This document shows, one piece after another, positions 35,266 to 46,243 of a stretch of DNA of 64,000 bases. The first letter of the stretch is position 1; each line of letters opens with the position of its first letter. The notes beneath the pieces were generated by a model. That model was not told the DNA's origin, did no database searches, and saw nothing but the letters and a program-made list of their open reading frames with translations. The translations under genes were made by a program, and so were the position numbers. Origin of the DNA: Dermanyssus gallinae (taxonomy: Eukaryota > Arthropoda > Arachnida > Mesostigmata > Dermanyssidae); NCBI GenBank assembly GCA_003439945.1, contig QVRM01001765.1, positions 1 through 64,000 of the forward strand. Direction: 5' to 3'.

Positions 35266-35963
35266 AAAGGGAGAGAGGAAGAGACAGAGAGAGAGAGGGG
35301 AGATAAATAAAGAGATATAGAGTAATGGAGAGAGAATGCCGTGTAGGGGAGAGAAGCAGGGAGAAATGGACTGGGCTGGTAAGGTCACTGGTGTCGTTGT
35401 CTTCAAAGACATTTAGTGCTTTCTGCGTTCCCCGTTTGGCTGCTGATGGCGACAAAGCAGCAGCAGGAGAAGGAAGAGGAGGAGAAGAAGGTCGCCAACA
35501 GGGACAACAACCAACCATTGCATCAACAACAGCATCAACAGCAACAAGAACAACAACAACAACAACAACGCCAATAGACAAATACACACACGAGTATATG
35601 AATCTATGAATGTGTGTGTGGCGTAATATACAATAATACGGATCACAGAGCACACATCCACACGCAGCGACAGAGATACAGACACGCACACACACACACC
35701 GACTCATTCATGACGCCCAGATCTGGCTACCAACAAGCTATACATATGACCGTGAAAAACTTACACCGTGACCGACCCGCCGTCATAGGCGTTGTGGTGG
35801 TAGCAGCGTAGCGGTACGAAGGGGCACGAGTCGCAGCTAAAGTAGTAGTAATAACAGAAACGGGGGGCTGGGGGGGGGGGGCAGTAATAGAAGAAGTAAA
35901 AGTAATAGCGGTAGTCATCGTAGTAGTAGTAGTAATGGTAGTTATAGTACTACTAGCAGCAGG

Positions 35964-36040
35964 CAAAGAAGAACCTCCATTTTCAGCAAAGTCAAACGAA
36001 AGTCGTTCCGATGAAAATGGTTGTAACATTGTGTATTCAA
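35964..36040 (+). repeat. Dispersed repeat, copy 2
   Basis: This is the counterpart of 5712-5785 in the same orientation. It carries AAGAACCT, TTTTCAGC, AAACGAAAG, GTTCCGAT and GTAACAT in the same order and spacing. It overlaps no recognised gene. Confidence 0.5.
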
Positions 36041-37357
36041 TAAGAACGAAAAAAAATACCTACGAAATGGACCTGCCTACCAGTAGTAGCTTCAGAAGCT
36101 GTAGCAGCAGCAGAAGACGAAGTCGAAGTCGAAAAACGAGTAACCTTGTAGCCCTGTAATGATGATGACTCTAGTAGTAATGGCTCTAGTCTCCCGTGGG
36201 TGGTATGGCCAGGCATTTGGACCAACGGGCGGAAGTAATTGGCGGCGGCGTTGGTGGCGCCGGCGTCACCACATAGCGTTTAGCACGTATCGCGTCACCT
36301 TCAATTCCTTCGACTTTGTTGCACTAGCGAACGTGTTCGTCTAGTTCTCGGCTCCTACCGACGGCGCTCTGAATGCCGCGCGTAACCCTTACGTAACGGG
36401 CTGTTCTGCGCAGATACATAGACAGTTAGATAGATAGATGCATAGATTGAGTGGGCAGTGAAGTAGCGTTTATTTGTCGGTGTGTTTGTGAGTGCGTGTT
36501 TGTATGCACTCTGTGCGTGTGTGCGTTTTTGTTGGGGGTGGTCGCGGGGGTGACGGTGGCCGCGGAGGACTTCGACAGCGACAATGACAGAGTCGACGCC
36601 GACGCTGTGGTGATGCTAATCATGATGATGGCGGCACAGAGACAAAGGGTAGTGGGGGAGACCTAAGGGTTTGTCCACCCCATCATTGGGCTCCTTCTTA
36701 TTGTCTTTTGTCGTCATTGTGATCTTTACCAGTATCACACCCAAGAACCATCATCGTCCTGGTAATTTTCATCAGAATATTACCCGTCGTGTTGCCCTCG
36801 CCTTGATCTTGATAACTTTAGATAGCCAAAAGCTGTTCTGTCCCTCCGACAGTAGTGGCACCCGACACGACACGGAATCATAGTACTGCTGTTACAGTTG
36901 ATAAGCACTGTAAAGGGGGGGGGCGTCTGCAGCGCATATACCTAGCAGAAAAATAACGGTACAAATTTAAGTATAGGCTCAAGCTATGCAAACCTACGCA
37001 TTTGTCGTCGTTGGTCCCCAGTCAGGGCAGCGTTAGACTGCTCAACTTCTCGCTGGGATAGTCGTCAGTGTCAGGGCTAGCTATGAAGATCGGTAAATAA
37101 AAGAATAATAATAATTTTTATTGTTATTATAGTAGTAAACTTTTTGAGTTGTGTACAACTTGCTTATGATATGTTAAGAGATAATTGTCTTCTTCTATTG
37201 ATAATGACTTGTGCTAGATCCCTTTCACTTGTTTATACCGACTATTTTGCCGACTTGCCTTCTAGGACAAAGCTGAGCTTGACACTGCATGGACACTCCT
37301 TTCAATTTATTTTGCTTAAAGTTCTTCTCTCTTCAGCTATATGTAATGTGGAAACAG

Positions 37358-37370
37358 ACCTACGTAGATG

Positions 37371-37415
<45 letters not shown>

Positions 37416-37428
37416 ACGTAGATGTATG

Positions 37429-37459
<31 letters not shown>

Positions 37460-37474
37460 CTACGTAGATGTATG

Positions 37475-37506
<32 letters not shown>
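37358..37506 (+). repeat. Minisatellite ACCTACGTAGATGTATG(TA)n, left part
   Basis: ACCTACGTAGATGTATG occurs at 37358, 37412 and 37458, each followed by a TA tract of different length. A fourth copy lies beyond the LINE at 40006. CTACGTAG is itself palindromic. The LINE starts inside the TA part of the third unit. Confidence 0.93.
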
Positions 37507-39888
37507 CAGCGACGTCAAGACTACGCAACCACTCAAAAACTTTTTAGCCAAAACCGATCCAAATGCGCTCATGAGGTGCTGGACGGCAAACACACCATAC
37601 ACAACATGCAGGCCACCGAGGTTGTAGAACACTGGGCCAACACGATGACACAACCACCCCCTGAACCACTCCCTTGCCCCGTATACACTCCCAACTCTGA
37701 TCTCTTTGAGGTTTCCCTCCCTATCTCCCTAAAGGAAACCCACGTAGCTCTCCGCGGACCTTCTAAAGCACTAGGCTTGGACGGGATTTGTCTTTCGTCC
37801 CTCCGTAAACTCCCGTTAGAAGTAGTCTGTTGTATTCTTAACATACTATTAATTAGCGATATTGCCTCAGCCCATGAAACTGCTCGCTTAGCGTTCATCC
37901 CTAAAATTAACAATGCCACATCCCCAGGCGATTTGCGACCCCTATCTATTAGTTCATACTTACAACGAACGCTTAACAAAATTCTCTCTAGACGCCTCCA
38001 GAATTCTATTAAGCTTCTCCCAATCCAGCGAGCGTTTCTCCCCTATAATGGTACCTTCGAGAATCTTGCGGTTCTGGATGGTATCCTTAACGATGCCAAG
38101 TCTGCAGGACGTGAGCTCAGACTCGCCTCAATCGACCTCCGTAAGGCGTTCGACATGGTGAGTCATGACTCCGTCCTGTGGTCACTCCGGACTCGCGGAT
38201 ACCCGGAGGTATTCATTAACTATATCGAACGCTTGTACCTCTCATCTAAAACTCTCATAGAATTTGGACAAGAATGTCGCACATTTCGGCCAACTAGGGG
38301 TGTTAGACAGGGAGATCCTCTGTCCCCCCTCTTATTTAATCTAGTTCTCGACGACATTCTTTCAAAATTAGACAAAACTAATATCGGGTACCAACTTACT
38401 GATGACTTCCGCCTTATGGGCTTAGCCTTTGCGGATGATCTCATCCTCCTAGCCTCCACGAAATCCACTCTCCAACGTCTCCTTAATATTGCGGACCCAC
38501 TTTTGAAATCCCGAGGCCTTGAAATTAATACTAATAAAAGCTTTACTATCTCCCACCTATTTAATAGGAAGGAAGGTAAAGGTTTTATCAATACCGTACC
38601 AGAATTTAACGTTGGAGATCGGCAATTGCCAGCTAAAGGTATGAGCGATCGATGGAGATATCTTGGAGTCGACTTTGACAGCAATGGCAGAGTTGACTCC
38701 ACCAGGGATATACTCCTTAATTTACTCAACAGACTCACGATAGCTCCCCTTAAACCCCACCAAAGACTCATATTTTTGAAAGACTTTCTCATTCCCCGTC
38801 TCCTATATAAACTGGTCTCCGGTCCCAGACCATCTTACGCACTCCTTAGTGACCTAGATAAAGAGATCAGAAAGGTTGTTAAGTCGAAATGGCTGAAGCT
38901 CGAAAACTCGGTGCCGAACGCCTACCTGTACACGCACACGGCACACGGCGGTCTGGACATCCCCTGCCTCCAAACATTCATTCCCAGACTCCGCCTCTCC
39001 CGCCTGACAGCACTACAACACTCCACGCACCTTGGGGTCCAATGGATGCTAACCACCGAGCACTTTAAAAAAGATCTTGCGAAAACAAGACTTCTTTGCG
39101 AGCGCTTGGGAACCTCCATTGAGACCGCTACACAAGAGACCGACTACTGGTCTCAACAACTACACAACACGTTCGATGGGGCACATTTTAAAAAAGCACA
39201 CGAAACGCCCTTTGTACACTACTGGATTAAGGGTATGCCCTACCTATCTGGTAAGGAGTTTTTAAACCTACTAAAGCTCAGGATCAACGCACTACCAACG
39301 CGTGCCAGATTGGCCAGGGGACGCCCGGGCTACAACAAACGTTGTAGGCACGGGTGTCATGCGCCTGAGACGTTGGCTCATGTCGCTCAGATGTGCGATA
39401 CAACACACAAACAAACCATAAAGAGACATGACGACGTCTGTGATCGCGTGGCGCGTCTTCTCCGCGAAAGGGGTCATGAGGTGGTTCGTGAGCGAGTATT
39501 CCGTCGACCGGGCGCACCGGGTCTAAAGCCCGACCTCGTAATAACAACACCTACCGAGGTCTGGGTTTTAGATGCCGAGGTTTGCGGCCCGAACCGGGAC
39601 CTGGCAAAAGCACGACAAGACAAGATCGCCAAATATGACGTCGAGTTCCTAAGAGCGGCGCTCCCCGACCCGCAAAAACCTCGCAGATTCGGATCCATCA
39701 CTATCTCTATGAGTGGTGTATGGGACTCCGAATCTGCGAGGACGCTCTTGGGGCTCGGCGTCACGAAGAGGAATCTTATGGATCTCACCGTTTTAACTTT
39801 GCAAGGAACCTTGAGGATATACCGCTCGCACCGGGTCCATAAGAGCGGGGGCTACCATCAAGCAAGGACACGGACAACTGACTCTTAA
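37507..39888 (+). CDS. R2-like reverse transcriptase/endonuclease, 5' partial
   Basis: The frame is open for 793 codons with no stop or frameshift. An ATG at 37468 lies in the TA repeat and is not the original start. Numbering from 37507: reverse transcriptase motif A with catalytic Asp about 210 ([12 protein letters not shown]), motif B about 264 ([11 protein letters not shown]), and the catalytic FADD at about 308-311. A thumb/linker region follows. The zinc knuckle [18 protein letters not shown] (C-X3-C-X7-H-X4-C) lies at 613-630. The PD-(D/E)XK endonuclease has Pro-Asp at 675-676 (KPDLVI), Asp about 689 (WVLDAEV) and Lys about 706 (RQDKIAKY). Complete R2 proteins run to roughly 1,000-1,200 residues. 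The missing N-terminus is where the target-binding zinc fingers and Myb domain sit. All visible catalytic residues are intact, which suggests a fairly recent insertion. The knuckle and the RT motifs favour R2 over R4/Dong or NeSL. Confidence 0.93.
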   Translation, partial: QRRQDYATTQKLFSQNRSKCAHEVLDGKHTIHNMQATEVVEHWANTMTQPPPEPLPCPVYTPNSDLFEVSLPISLKETHVALRGPSKALGLDGICLSSLRKLPLEVVCCILNILLISDIASAHETARLAFIPKINNATSPGDLRPLSISSYLQRTLNKILSRRLQNSIKLLPIQRAFLPYNGTFENLAVLDGILNDAKSAGRELRLASIDLRKAFDMVSHDSVLWSLRTRGYPEVFINYIERLYLSSKTLIEFGQECRTFRPTRGVRQGDPLSPLLFNLVLDDILSKLDKTNIGYQLTDDFRLMGLAFADDLILLASTKSTLQRLLNIADPLLKSRGLEINTNKSFTISHLFNRKEGKGFINTVPEFNVGDRQLPAKGMSDRWRYLGVDFDSNGRVDSTRDILLNLLNRLTIAPLKPHQRLIFLKDFLIPRLLYKLVSGPRPSYALLSDLDKEIRKVVKSKWLKLENSVPNAYLYTHTAHGGLDIPCLQTFIPRLRLSRLTALQHSTHLGVQWMLTTEHFKKDLAKTRLLCERLGTSIETATQETDYWSQQLHNTFDGAHFKKAHETPFVHYWIKGMPYLSGKEFLNLLKLRINALPTRARLARGRPGYNKRCRHGCHAPETLAHVAQMCDTTHKQTIKRHDDVCDRVARLLRERGHEVVRERVFRRPGAPGLKPDLVITTPTEVWVLDAEVCGPNRDLAKARQDKIAKYDVEFLRAALPDPQKPRRFGSITISMSGVWDSESARTLLGLGVTKRNLMDLTVLTLQGTLRIYRSHRVHKSGGYHQARTRTTDS

Positions 39889-39986
39889 CTTCACGTGACA
39901 CCTTTTTACCACAATTTTTATTAAGGCGAGCACTGCCAAGTGTGCAAACGTATTGTAAATGATTAATAAATCATCACAATATTTTC
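39889..39986 (+). other. 3' untranslated region of the R2-like LINE
   Basis: This 98-bp region between the stop codon and the TA repeat starts CTTCACGTGACACC and ends AATATTTTC. In R2 elements the 3' UTR RNA is what the protein binds to start reverse transcription. A partly self-complementary AATGATTAATAAATCATC near 39957 could form a small stem. Confidence 0.7.
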
Positions 39987-40018
39987 TATATATATATATA
40001 TATATACCTACGTAGATG

Positions 40019-40058
<40 letters not shown>
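39987..40058 (+). repeat. Minisatellite ACCTACGTAGATGTATG(TA)n, right part
   Basis: About 19 bp of TA, then a fourth ACCTACGTAGATGTATG at 40006, then about 36 bp of TA. It matches the units left of the LINE and shows that the array was split by the insertion. Confidence 0.93.
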
Positions 40059-40059
<1 letters not shown>

Positions 40060-40866
40060 CTCAGCGGTTACGTTTGTTAATACGTGTGACCTCTAGAATA
40101 ATATATAAAAAAGAAAGTTTACAGTGCCACATCATCGTTTCGTAGGAATGAAATATTTCAGTGTGCGTTGTCGCTGCCACGTTGTCGATCTTGACAAAAT
40201 ATGTATAGTCGTCATGTTTGCCTATTGACACACTGACAACCACCTTAAGCAAGAGCGGCGGCAACAAATGTCAACAAAATATCGCAATTTCCTGTTGTTT
40301 CTCCCTTCATCGCTCGCCCTGTATCTCTCTCTCTCTCATACTTACACACAGCAACAACAACAACAACAACGATACGCAACACTCTCCTCTATTTTTCTTC
40401 CTCTTTATTTCTTTCTGGTTCTCTCTCTCGTCTGCCTGCTGTTTCTCTTGTCTCTTGCACAGCATCAACAGATGACCTCCAACACCAGCCCATAGTGGCC
40501 CACGGATCGTGGCCCATTATTTGCACCGTTTTTTCATGAGAGAGCGTCCCGTCTCGGCGAGGTACACATTGTGTCGTCTGCACACAACGCCGCACTCACA
40601 CCGTTGCTCACCTTGCTAGTCCGCAAGGTGTGTGCAGTTGCGGTTACTAGCGGAAGTCACAACATGCCGTGATGACGGCAGCCTTGATGAGACTCGCTCG
40701 TGCTTTGAGAGGCGTACTATTGACATGATTCTATTAAAGCTCTCCATTGTTGTGGCCGGTGTCTTGCTTGCTCTGTGTTGTGTTTTTCTACACATAGATC
40801 AACACACACAGACCCGCTCACACTTACATTTACACACTAAGCGACGCATTTGTCCGATCAAATGGC

Positions 40867-40867
<1 letters not shown>

Positions 40868-40936
<69 letters not shown>
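40868..40936. repeat. (TTA)n microsatellite
   Basis: About 23 uninterrupted TTA units. Confidence 0.97.
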
Positions 40937-40937
<1 letters not shown>

Positions 40938-42074
40938 CATTACATGACCAGTTATGACAGTAATGCATAACCATATTGAAAATGTCTCAATAATATAATC
41001 GATCGACATTTCGACGTCCAACTCTTGTTTATTCTATATTGTTGGTGGCTACAGCTCACCTGCTATTGCTACCAAGTCAAAATAGCAGTTACAAACAGCG
41101 GTAACGACGACGGCGACAATGACAACAACAGAAAAAAGCAACAATGACAGCAACAACAACAACAACAACAACAACAACATTGACCATGACAGCAACAATA
41201 ACAACAGCAACAAAATTGACAGCCACAACAACAACGACAACATCTGCAAAGTGACCAGCCTCGACATGAGCACGTGCTCGGCGGTTGCATTTTCCGTTAC
41301 TCCATTTTGCTGATCATTCACGATTCATTCCGATTGGCGACTTCCTTTTCCGGCCGCCGTTGCTCTTCAAGGATTAAGGAGCTAAGACAGCCGCTCAAGA
41401 ACAGTAAGGGGAAAACAGTGAGGGCAGAATGGCACCGTTAGTGGCCACCGACGCCGGACACTCATACACGTCTGCTATTCGTAAGCGCACGTAAAGCGCG
41501 CTATTGTTTCTGTTGATGTCGTTGTCGTCGTCGCTGCTGTTGTTGTTGTCGCTGTTGTCGTCGTTGTTGATTTTCCTGTCATTGTTACGTTTTGTAGCCG
41601 TTGTTGTTGTCGTCGTTGTCGTTTGTTCTATTTTTATTGCGTATCCGCACCAGTATTTTATCGTCGCAATAATCGTGTTGCATGGCACGATCATCGGTAG
41701 TGGACTGGTCGGTCGGTTTGACCGGACGGGTGCTCTGTTCCTGACCAACGGCTGTAACTGTAACAGTCGCTCCTGTAGCGTGCCTCCTTGACGTTTTGCG
41801 TGACCGACAAGCTTAGCGTGGTGTTGTTAGCCCTGCTTCGCTTCGGCAAGCCAAGGTCATTCGTGTGTTGTTCGTCAGTGTCACAGCTGTTGTTGTGGTT
41901 GTTGTTTTTGTTGTGATTGTTGCTGTTTTTGTTGTGGTTGGTGTCGAGTCAGTTATCCTGTTATGAGTATGAGTCTCACCACCCATAAGGACAGTAGCAC
42001 CGACATGAACGGGTGCGGCTGTAGCACCACTAAAAATAACAATAATGCCCCACTTCGTGCAGAAACCAGGCAGA

Positions 42075-42121
42075 TATAAATATATATATATATATATATA
42101 TAATATATATATATATATATG
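42075..42121. repeat. Interrupted (TA)n microsatellite
   Basis: Two TA blocks joined by a TAATA slip near 42102. Confidence 0.93.
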
Positions 42122-43575
42122 GGTGTGTATGTATTCTGCTGATCGACCATATATATATGTTCTTCGACAAGAGATATCTAGATATGAGTTTCGTGCGCAC
42201 GCGTGTTTTGCTATGTTAGTCCGCCATTTACCGCGAGTTACCACAGGGGCTGGCTGCCGCCCTTGTGGGCAACGACGCCCGCACCGGTGCGGACAGAGGC
42301 CGCATCTGCCCTTGCCCTAACCGATCGGTCGACCGCTGTTCTCGTCATTGGCCTCCGGATTTCGTTCTGCGGCCGCGGATGCCGATGGACGATGACCAAT
42401 ATAGAAACAGGAACACCACCACCAACAACAACAACAATCGAAACAACAACAACAAGAATCGAAACAAAAGCAGCAACAACAGCAGCAACAAAAATCGAAA
42501 ACAACGGCAACAACAGCAACGGCAGTGGCAGTAGTGCGGGCGTTTGTTCAATATCTGCTGAACTTCATTTCCCTCTCGCGCTACTCGCAGCGATTGGTTA
42601 GAGCGAGTATAAGCAGAAAATCGGCAAAGACCAGACCAGTCCTAGCAGCACACCTGACCGCCAGCGAACAGCAGAATGACGTGCCCAGCTGACGAAAGGG
42701 CACCCCACCTGCATGGATAGTGGGAACCGCGAACTAATTCGACCAGACCTTCGAGTAGAACTGCCGACGACGAAGCGGTTTCCTGTTGTTACCAGGAAGA
42801 ATACGCTACATTTTTGTTTGGTCGTCGGGGCTAAGAAATTGTGCAATGCAAATGACGTCTGCTGCTGACTCCCTGTTGACGTGTCGACGCCGTACGTCAG
42901 GGCGTCGAAAAATTAGGGAATAAATAAAAAAACGTAAATACAGTAACTTCGCAAATACGTGTTCTGTGCAGCACCGATTGGGTGGTTCGTTCTAGTTACA
43001 CGTATATATTAGTAGTCTTCTCTAGCAATAACGACTCATGCCAGTGACTGATGTGGTTGTATGGCACGTTAACTATATCGTGTCAGTTAGTTGGTTCGAT
43101 TGATTACTGACCACTCGTCGGCCACTGATTGCCGCTATAACGACTGACCGGTAGCTAGTTTGGTCATTGGACTGGCGCTGGTTAAGAGGCAGCAATAACA
43201 GAAACATTAGCAACGACAACTACAACAACAGCAACAACAACGACAATCACATCAACAGAAACACCAACCACAACAGCAACAACAACGACAGCAGCAGCAG
43301 CAATATTGACGAATAGCGGAAACACGTCGCCATGAAGTTTCATGCCTGTAGACTTTCCAGCGGACATGACGGCAAAACTCAGCTGCTAAAATTGCGGAAA
43401 GCACCCCCGCGTCGCTAAACGTGCGGCCATAGGCCAACGCGTGCGGCCTGCGTGCGTAGCTGGATGAGGCGACACACTAGTTTTTCACTTCACTTCATCA
43501 CTATATGCTTGTTCAGTCAAGTTTGGCAAACATTGCCAATATGACATCTCTTAGCGCTTTCTTCATGTCTCCGCC

Positions 43576-43579
43576 TCCG

Positions 43580-43612
<33 letters not shown>

Positions 43613-43613
43613 G

Positions 43614-43647
<34 letters not shown>
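43576..43647. repeat. TA-cored inverted repeat plus TA tract
   Basis: TCCGCA (43576-43581) and TGCGGA (43612-43617) flank a pure TA core. A second TA tract follows to 43647. Confidence 0.75.
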
Positions 43648-43648
<1 letters not shown>

Positions 43649-43930
43649 GTAGAAGACAAGCGCTAATCTAGATCTAATTAATTTGTTCGCTAACTAATGG
43701 ACATGCGTATTTGTATGATTAATATTAGACCATCTAACTAGATCTTGTTAAAAAGCGGCTGTTGATTAGATTTGTATGCTGGTTCATGGTGGCCTCGGTT
43801 TGGGCCATTTGCAATATTGCCCCTCAAGCCAACAAATCGCACGGATAATCATCTACAGTGGCTAAGAACAGCGCAATTAGGAACGCCAAAAATGTATACA
43901 TCTATGTATTAACGCGCGGATACTAATTTA

Positions 43931-43934
<4 letters not shown>

Positions 43935-43972
<38 letters not shown>
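43935..43972. repeat. (TA)n microsatellite
   Basis: About 18 TA units. GTGCATA on the left and ACATGCATATG on the right give weak inverted symmetry. Confidence 0.92.
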
Positions 43973-43975
<3 letters not shown>

Positions 43976-45144
43976 GCATATGTGTTTGTCAATGTGTGCG
44001 TGTGTTTCCCATACATTGTGCTTATCACAGCTGTAATTGTGGCTATCACAGCTCCGATCGTTCGCTGTATCATGAAAATCATACTGTAGTTGGGCCGTGA
44101 CTAGATACGTACGTTTTTGTCCTGTCACGGGCGATCATGGTTATGTTTGTGTGTGTCTGTGTGTATGTAAAGCTATGGGACGATTTGGAGGGCATCTTTA
44201 TCTCTTTCAAGAGGACGTCGACGGCAACAACGACAACAACAAAAACAACAACAACAATGGTAACAACAAAACCAACAACAATAACAACAACACAATCAAC
44301 AAAAACAACACTACCAACAACACAACCAACAACAACAACTACAACATCCAGCAACAGCAGCAGCAATGGCAAAAGCATCACCAAACGCCAACGCGCGTGT
44401 ATCGCATCGCCGATGCCGCCGCCACCGCCAACCATGGGCGTTGTTGATTGTTGTATTTGCCGCCCGTCGGGACGTCGTGATGTACCATTTGATTTTGGAG
44501 ATCTGCGCATCTGAGACAACCATCGTGGCGGTGGTTATTGCCGTTGCTGCTGCTGTTGATGCGGTTCGCTAACCATCAGCAACCAGCTGCAATTTATTGC
44601 CGACGCCCCGATGGCCGGTCGTGGTCCTTTCGCTTGTCGATTGTCGACTATAGATAAACTGGCAACCAACCAGACAAACTGGCCGAGCGACAGTGTCGAG
44701 AGAGCAGCAGAGAACGTGTCAGCTGCGTTGAGCTGCTATCGAATCCAAATCGTCGCAGTATTTCGGCGCCCGCCTCGTCCCTGTTGGCCACGACTGAAGA
44801 CGAAGATTAGGATCGATTCGACCGAATTGAATCAAAGTCTCAGTCTTGTGGCCCCTTTTCCATGATAGTTCACGGTAACATTTGCGGCAATCGTACGTCC
44901 AGTATTAATGCAGTGCAGTATCGGTGTACACGGTGATAACGGAGCATGAACAAGAAGGACAATGACACTACACATGCATGCATAGTTAACACATTGTGGT
45001 GTTATGTTAATAATAGTGGTCGTTATTATGATTATGATGTGGCGGCTACGGCTGCTGCTGCTGATGATTATAATGAGGATATTATTATATAGAACACGTC
45101 ATAATGGTTAGTAATTAAATAGAAAACAAAATTGTACTAGTCAT

Positions 45145-45171
45145 AGTAGTAGTAGTAGTAGTAGTAGTAGT
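45145..45171. repeat. (TAG)n microsatellite
   Basis: Nine TAG units about 100 bp upstream of the 45.27-kb hairpin. Confidence 0.93.
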
Positions 45172-45264
45172 AATACTAGCGGATATTATAATACTAGAGG
45201 TAAAAGTAGTCGTTGTGGTAAACGTAGTTGAGACTTGTAGCCGCTATACTAGTAACCGCAGATG

Positions 45265-45316
45265 CTCTTGTACCGCTAATTACGGTTGTCATGACCGTAA
45301 TTAGCGGTACTAAGAG
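45265..45316. repeat. Perfect 17-bp-arm hairpin
   Basis: GTACCGCTAATTACGGT (45270-45286) and ACCGTAATTAGCGGTAC (45294-45310) are exact complements around a 7-nt loop TGTCATG. CTCTT and AAGAG extend the stem by five pairs after a one-base bulge. It is not T-tailed, so it is not a pol III terminator. Its function is unknown. Confidence 0.93.
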
Positions 45317-46054
45317 TAGCACCCACTGGAGTAGCAGTGGAAGTATTACTTCGAGTTGCGGTAGCCATCTAGTCCGCTCAAAACCATCACCACCACCACC
45401 ACCACCACCATTACCGCTACCATTAGTGGTTTGGCGTCTCTACTTTGTGGCATCAGTGGTACAACAAGGTCGTCCGCGTCGACAACCGAGAGAGAAAAGT
45501 GGTGGATCTTGGACCGACCGCACTAGACAGGGTGGTGGCTACCATCCATCGCGTACTACCTGTCGCAATTAGTGGAAAACATCCCGTTGTTGTCAATTAG
45601 CTCCGCTCTTATGGTTATTGTTGTTTTTCTACTGCTACCGCTGCTGCTTCTGCAGCTCCTGTGGGTAACGTCACCGTCCGCTCCAAATGCCGGGTTGGCT
45701 CGCGGATGGCACCCTTCAGTACATATGATTGCCCACTTGTGCTCGTATGTCCCGTATTGCATAGAGGACCGTGCTCTGCTGGGTGTTCTGTCTGTTTCAA
45801 GCTGCTGCATTGGCATGCCATCATACGTGTGTATACCATGCCAATAAGGCCTAGATGAGAAAAGAAGAACGGAATTGAACGGAAACAAGTCAAAACAGCG
45901 GCAACAGCTGCAGCAGCAGCAGCAGCGGAGGAGCTACAACGAGTACCTTTTTGGTGGAAGAGAGACAACTCTTTTACGACTCAACGACGAATCATGACGG
46001 AACTCAGTCCGCCGATGGCGGGACTGGGTTCTACCGAAATCGTACCCCAAACAT

Positions 46055-46243
46055 TTTTCCCATGGCTGACTCTCAGGACCCAACATTTAACGTTTGCGGG
46101 TTTGCTTTCGCAAGGGCTTCGTAAGACGGAGCCCAGAAGTACAAATATGCAACGACGGGGATCGAACCCGTGTGTGCACCTATGTGCGACCTCTTCCGAT
46201 CGCGAGGCGTACGCGAATGCACTACGCCACCGGGCTCGACACC
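46055..46243 (-). mobile_element. tRNA-derived SINE, family A, copy 1
   Basis: Read on the minus strand from 46243, the element has CGAGCCCGGTGGCGTAGTGCA with an A-box-like core. It then has a B box in a perfect T-arm (ACGGG, loop TTCGATC, CCCGT), followed by GTTGCATATTTGTA, a run with GAAGC and AACGTTAAAT, and a GTCAGCC end. The same order is found at 59643-59830. An insert between the A and B boxes makes the head longer than a tRNA. It should be a pol III retroposon that relies on a LINE. Confidence 0.75.

Larger units (their letters stand above)
34717..37357. other. Non-coding stretch
   Basis: No gene is recognised. It holds TTG at 35108-35162, a TA tract at 35218-35262 followed by GA-rich sequence to 35330, AAC at 35520-35575, CA near 35685-35700, (TAG)n-like sequence at 35840-35945, a G run near 35872, GGC-rich sequence at 36235-36270 and (TAA)n near 37108-37120. 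The dispersed repeat at 35964 is listed separately. Confidence 0.6.
37507..39986 (+). mobile_element. R2-clade LINE, 5'-truncated
   Basis: This is a non-LTR retrotransposon of the R2 group, recognised by its single protein with reverse transcriptase, a CCHC knuckle and a restriction-like endonuclease. R2 elements normally insert at one site in 28S ribosomal DNA by target-primed reverse transcription. Here both junctions lie in TA repeat within the ACCTACGTAGATGTATG(TA)n minisatellite, and no rRNA sequence is present. The left junction lies inside the coding region, so the 5' end is truncated, as is common after incomplete reverse transcription. The right end is a 98-bp 3' untranslated region without poly-A. 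I place the limits where TA repeat gives way to unique sequence, so they may be off by a few bases. Confidence 0.92.
40059..46054. other. Non-coding stretch
   Basis: No gene is recognised. Contents besides separate entries are CAA near 40350-40372, CAA at 41120-41250, TTG at 41515-41625, TTG at 41885-41942, CAA at 42415-42530, CAA at 43200-43300, CAA at 44222-44360, and CAC at 45388-45412. A short fragment at 42211-42232 matches the 3' tip of SINE family B. An 84-codon ATG frame at 44611-44865 has ordinary composition but no recognisable domain. Confidence 0.6.

Noticed and set aside
44611..44865. 84-codon ATG frame with ordinary composition
   Set aside because: No recognisable motif, no clear splice context, and a length expected by chance.
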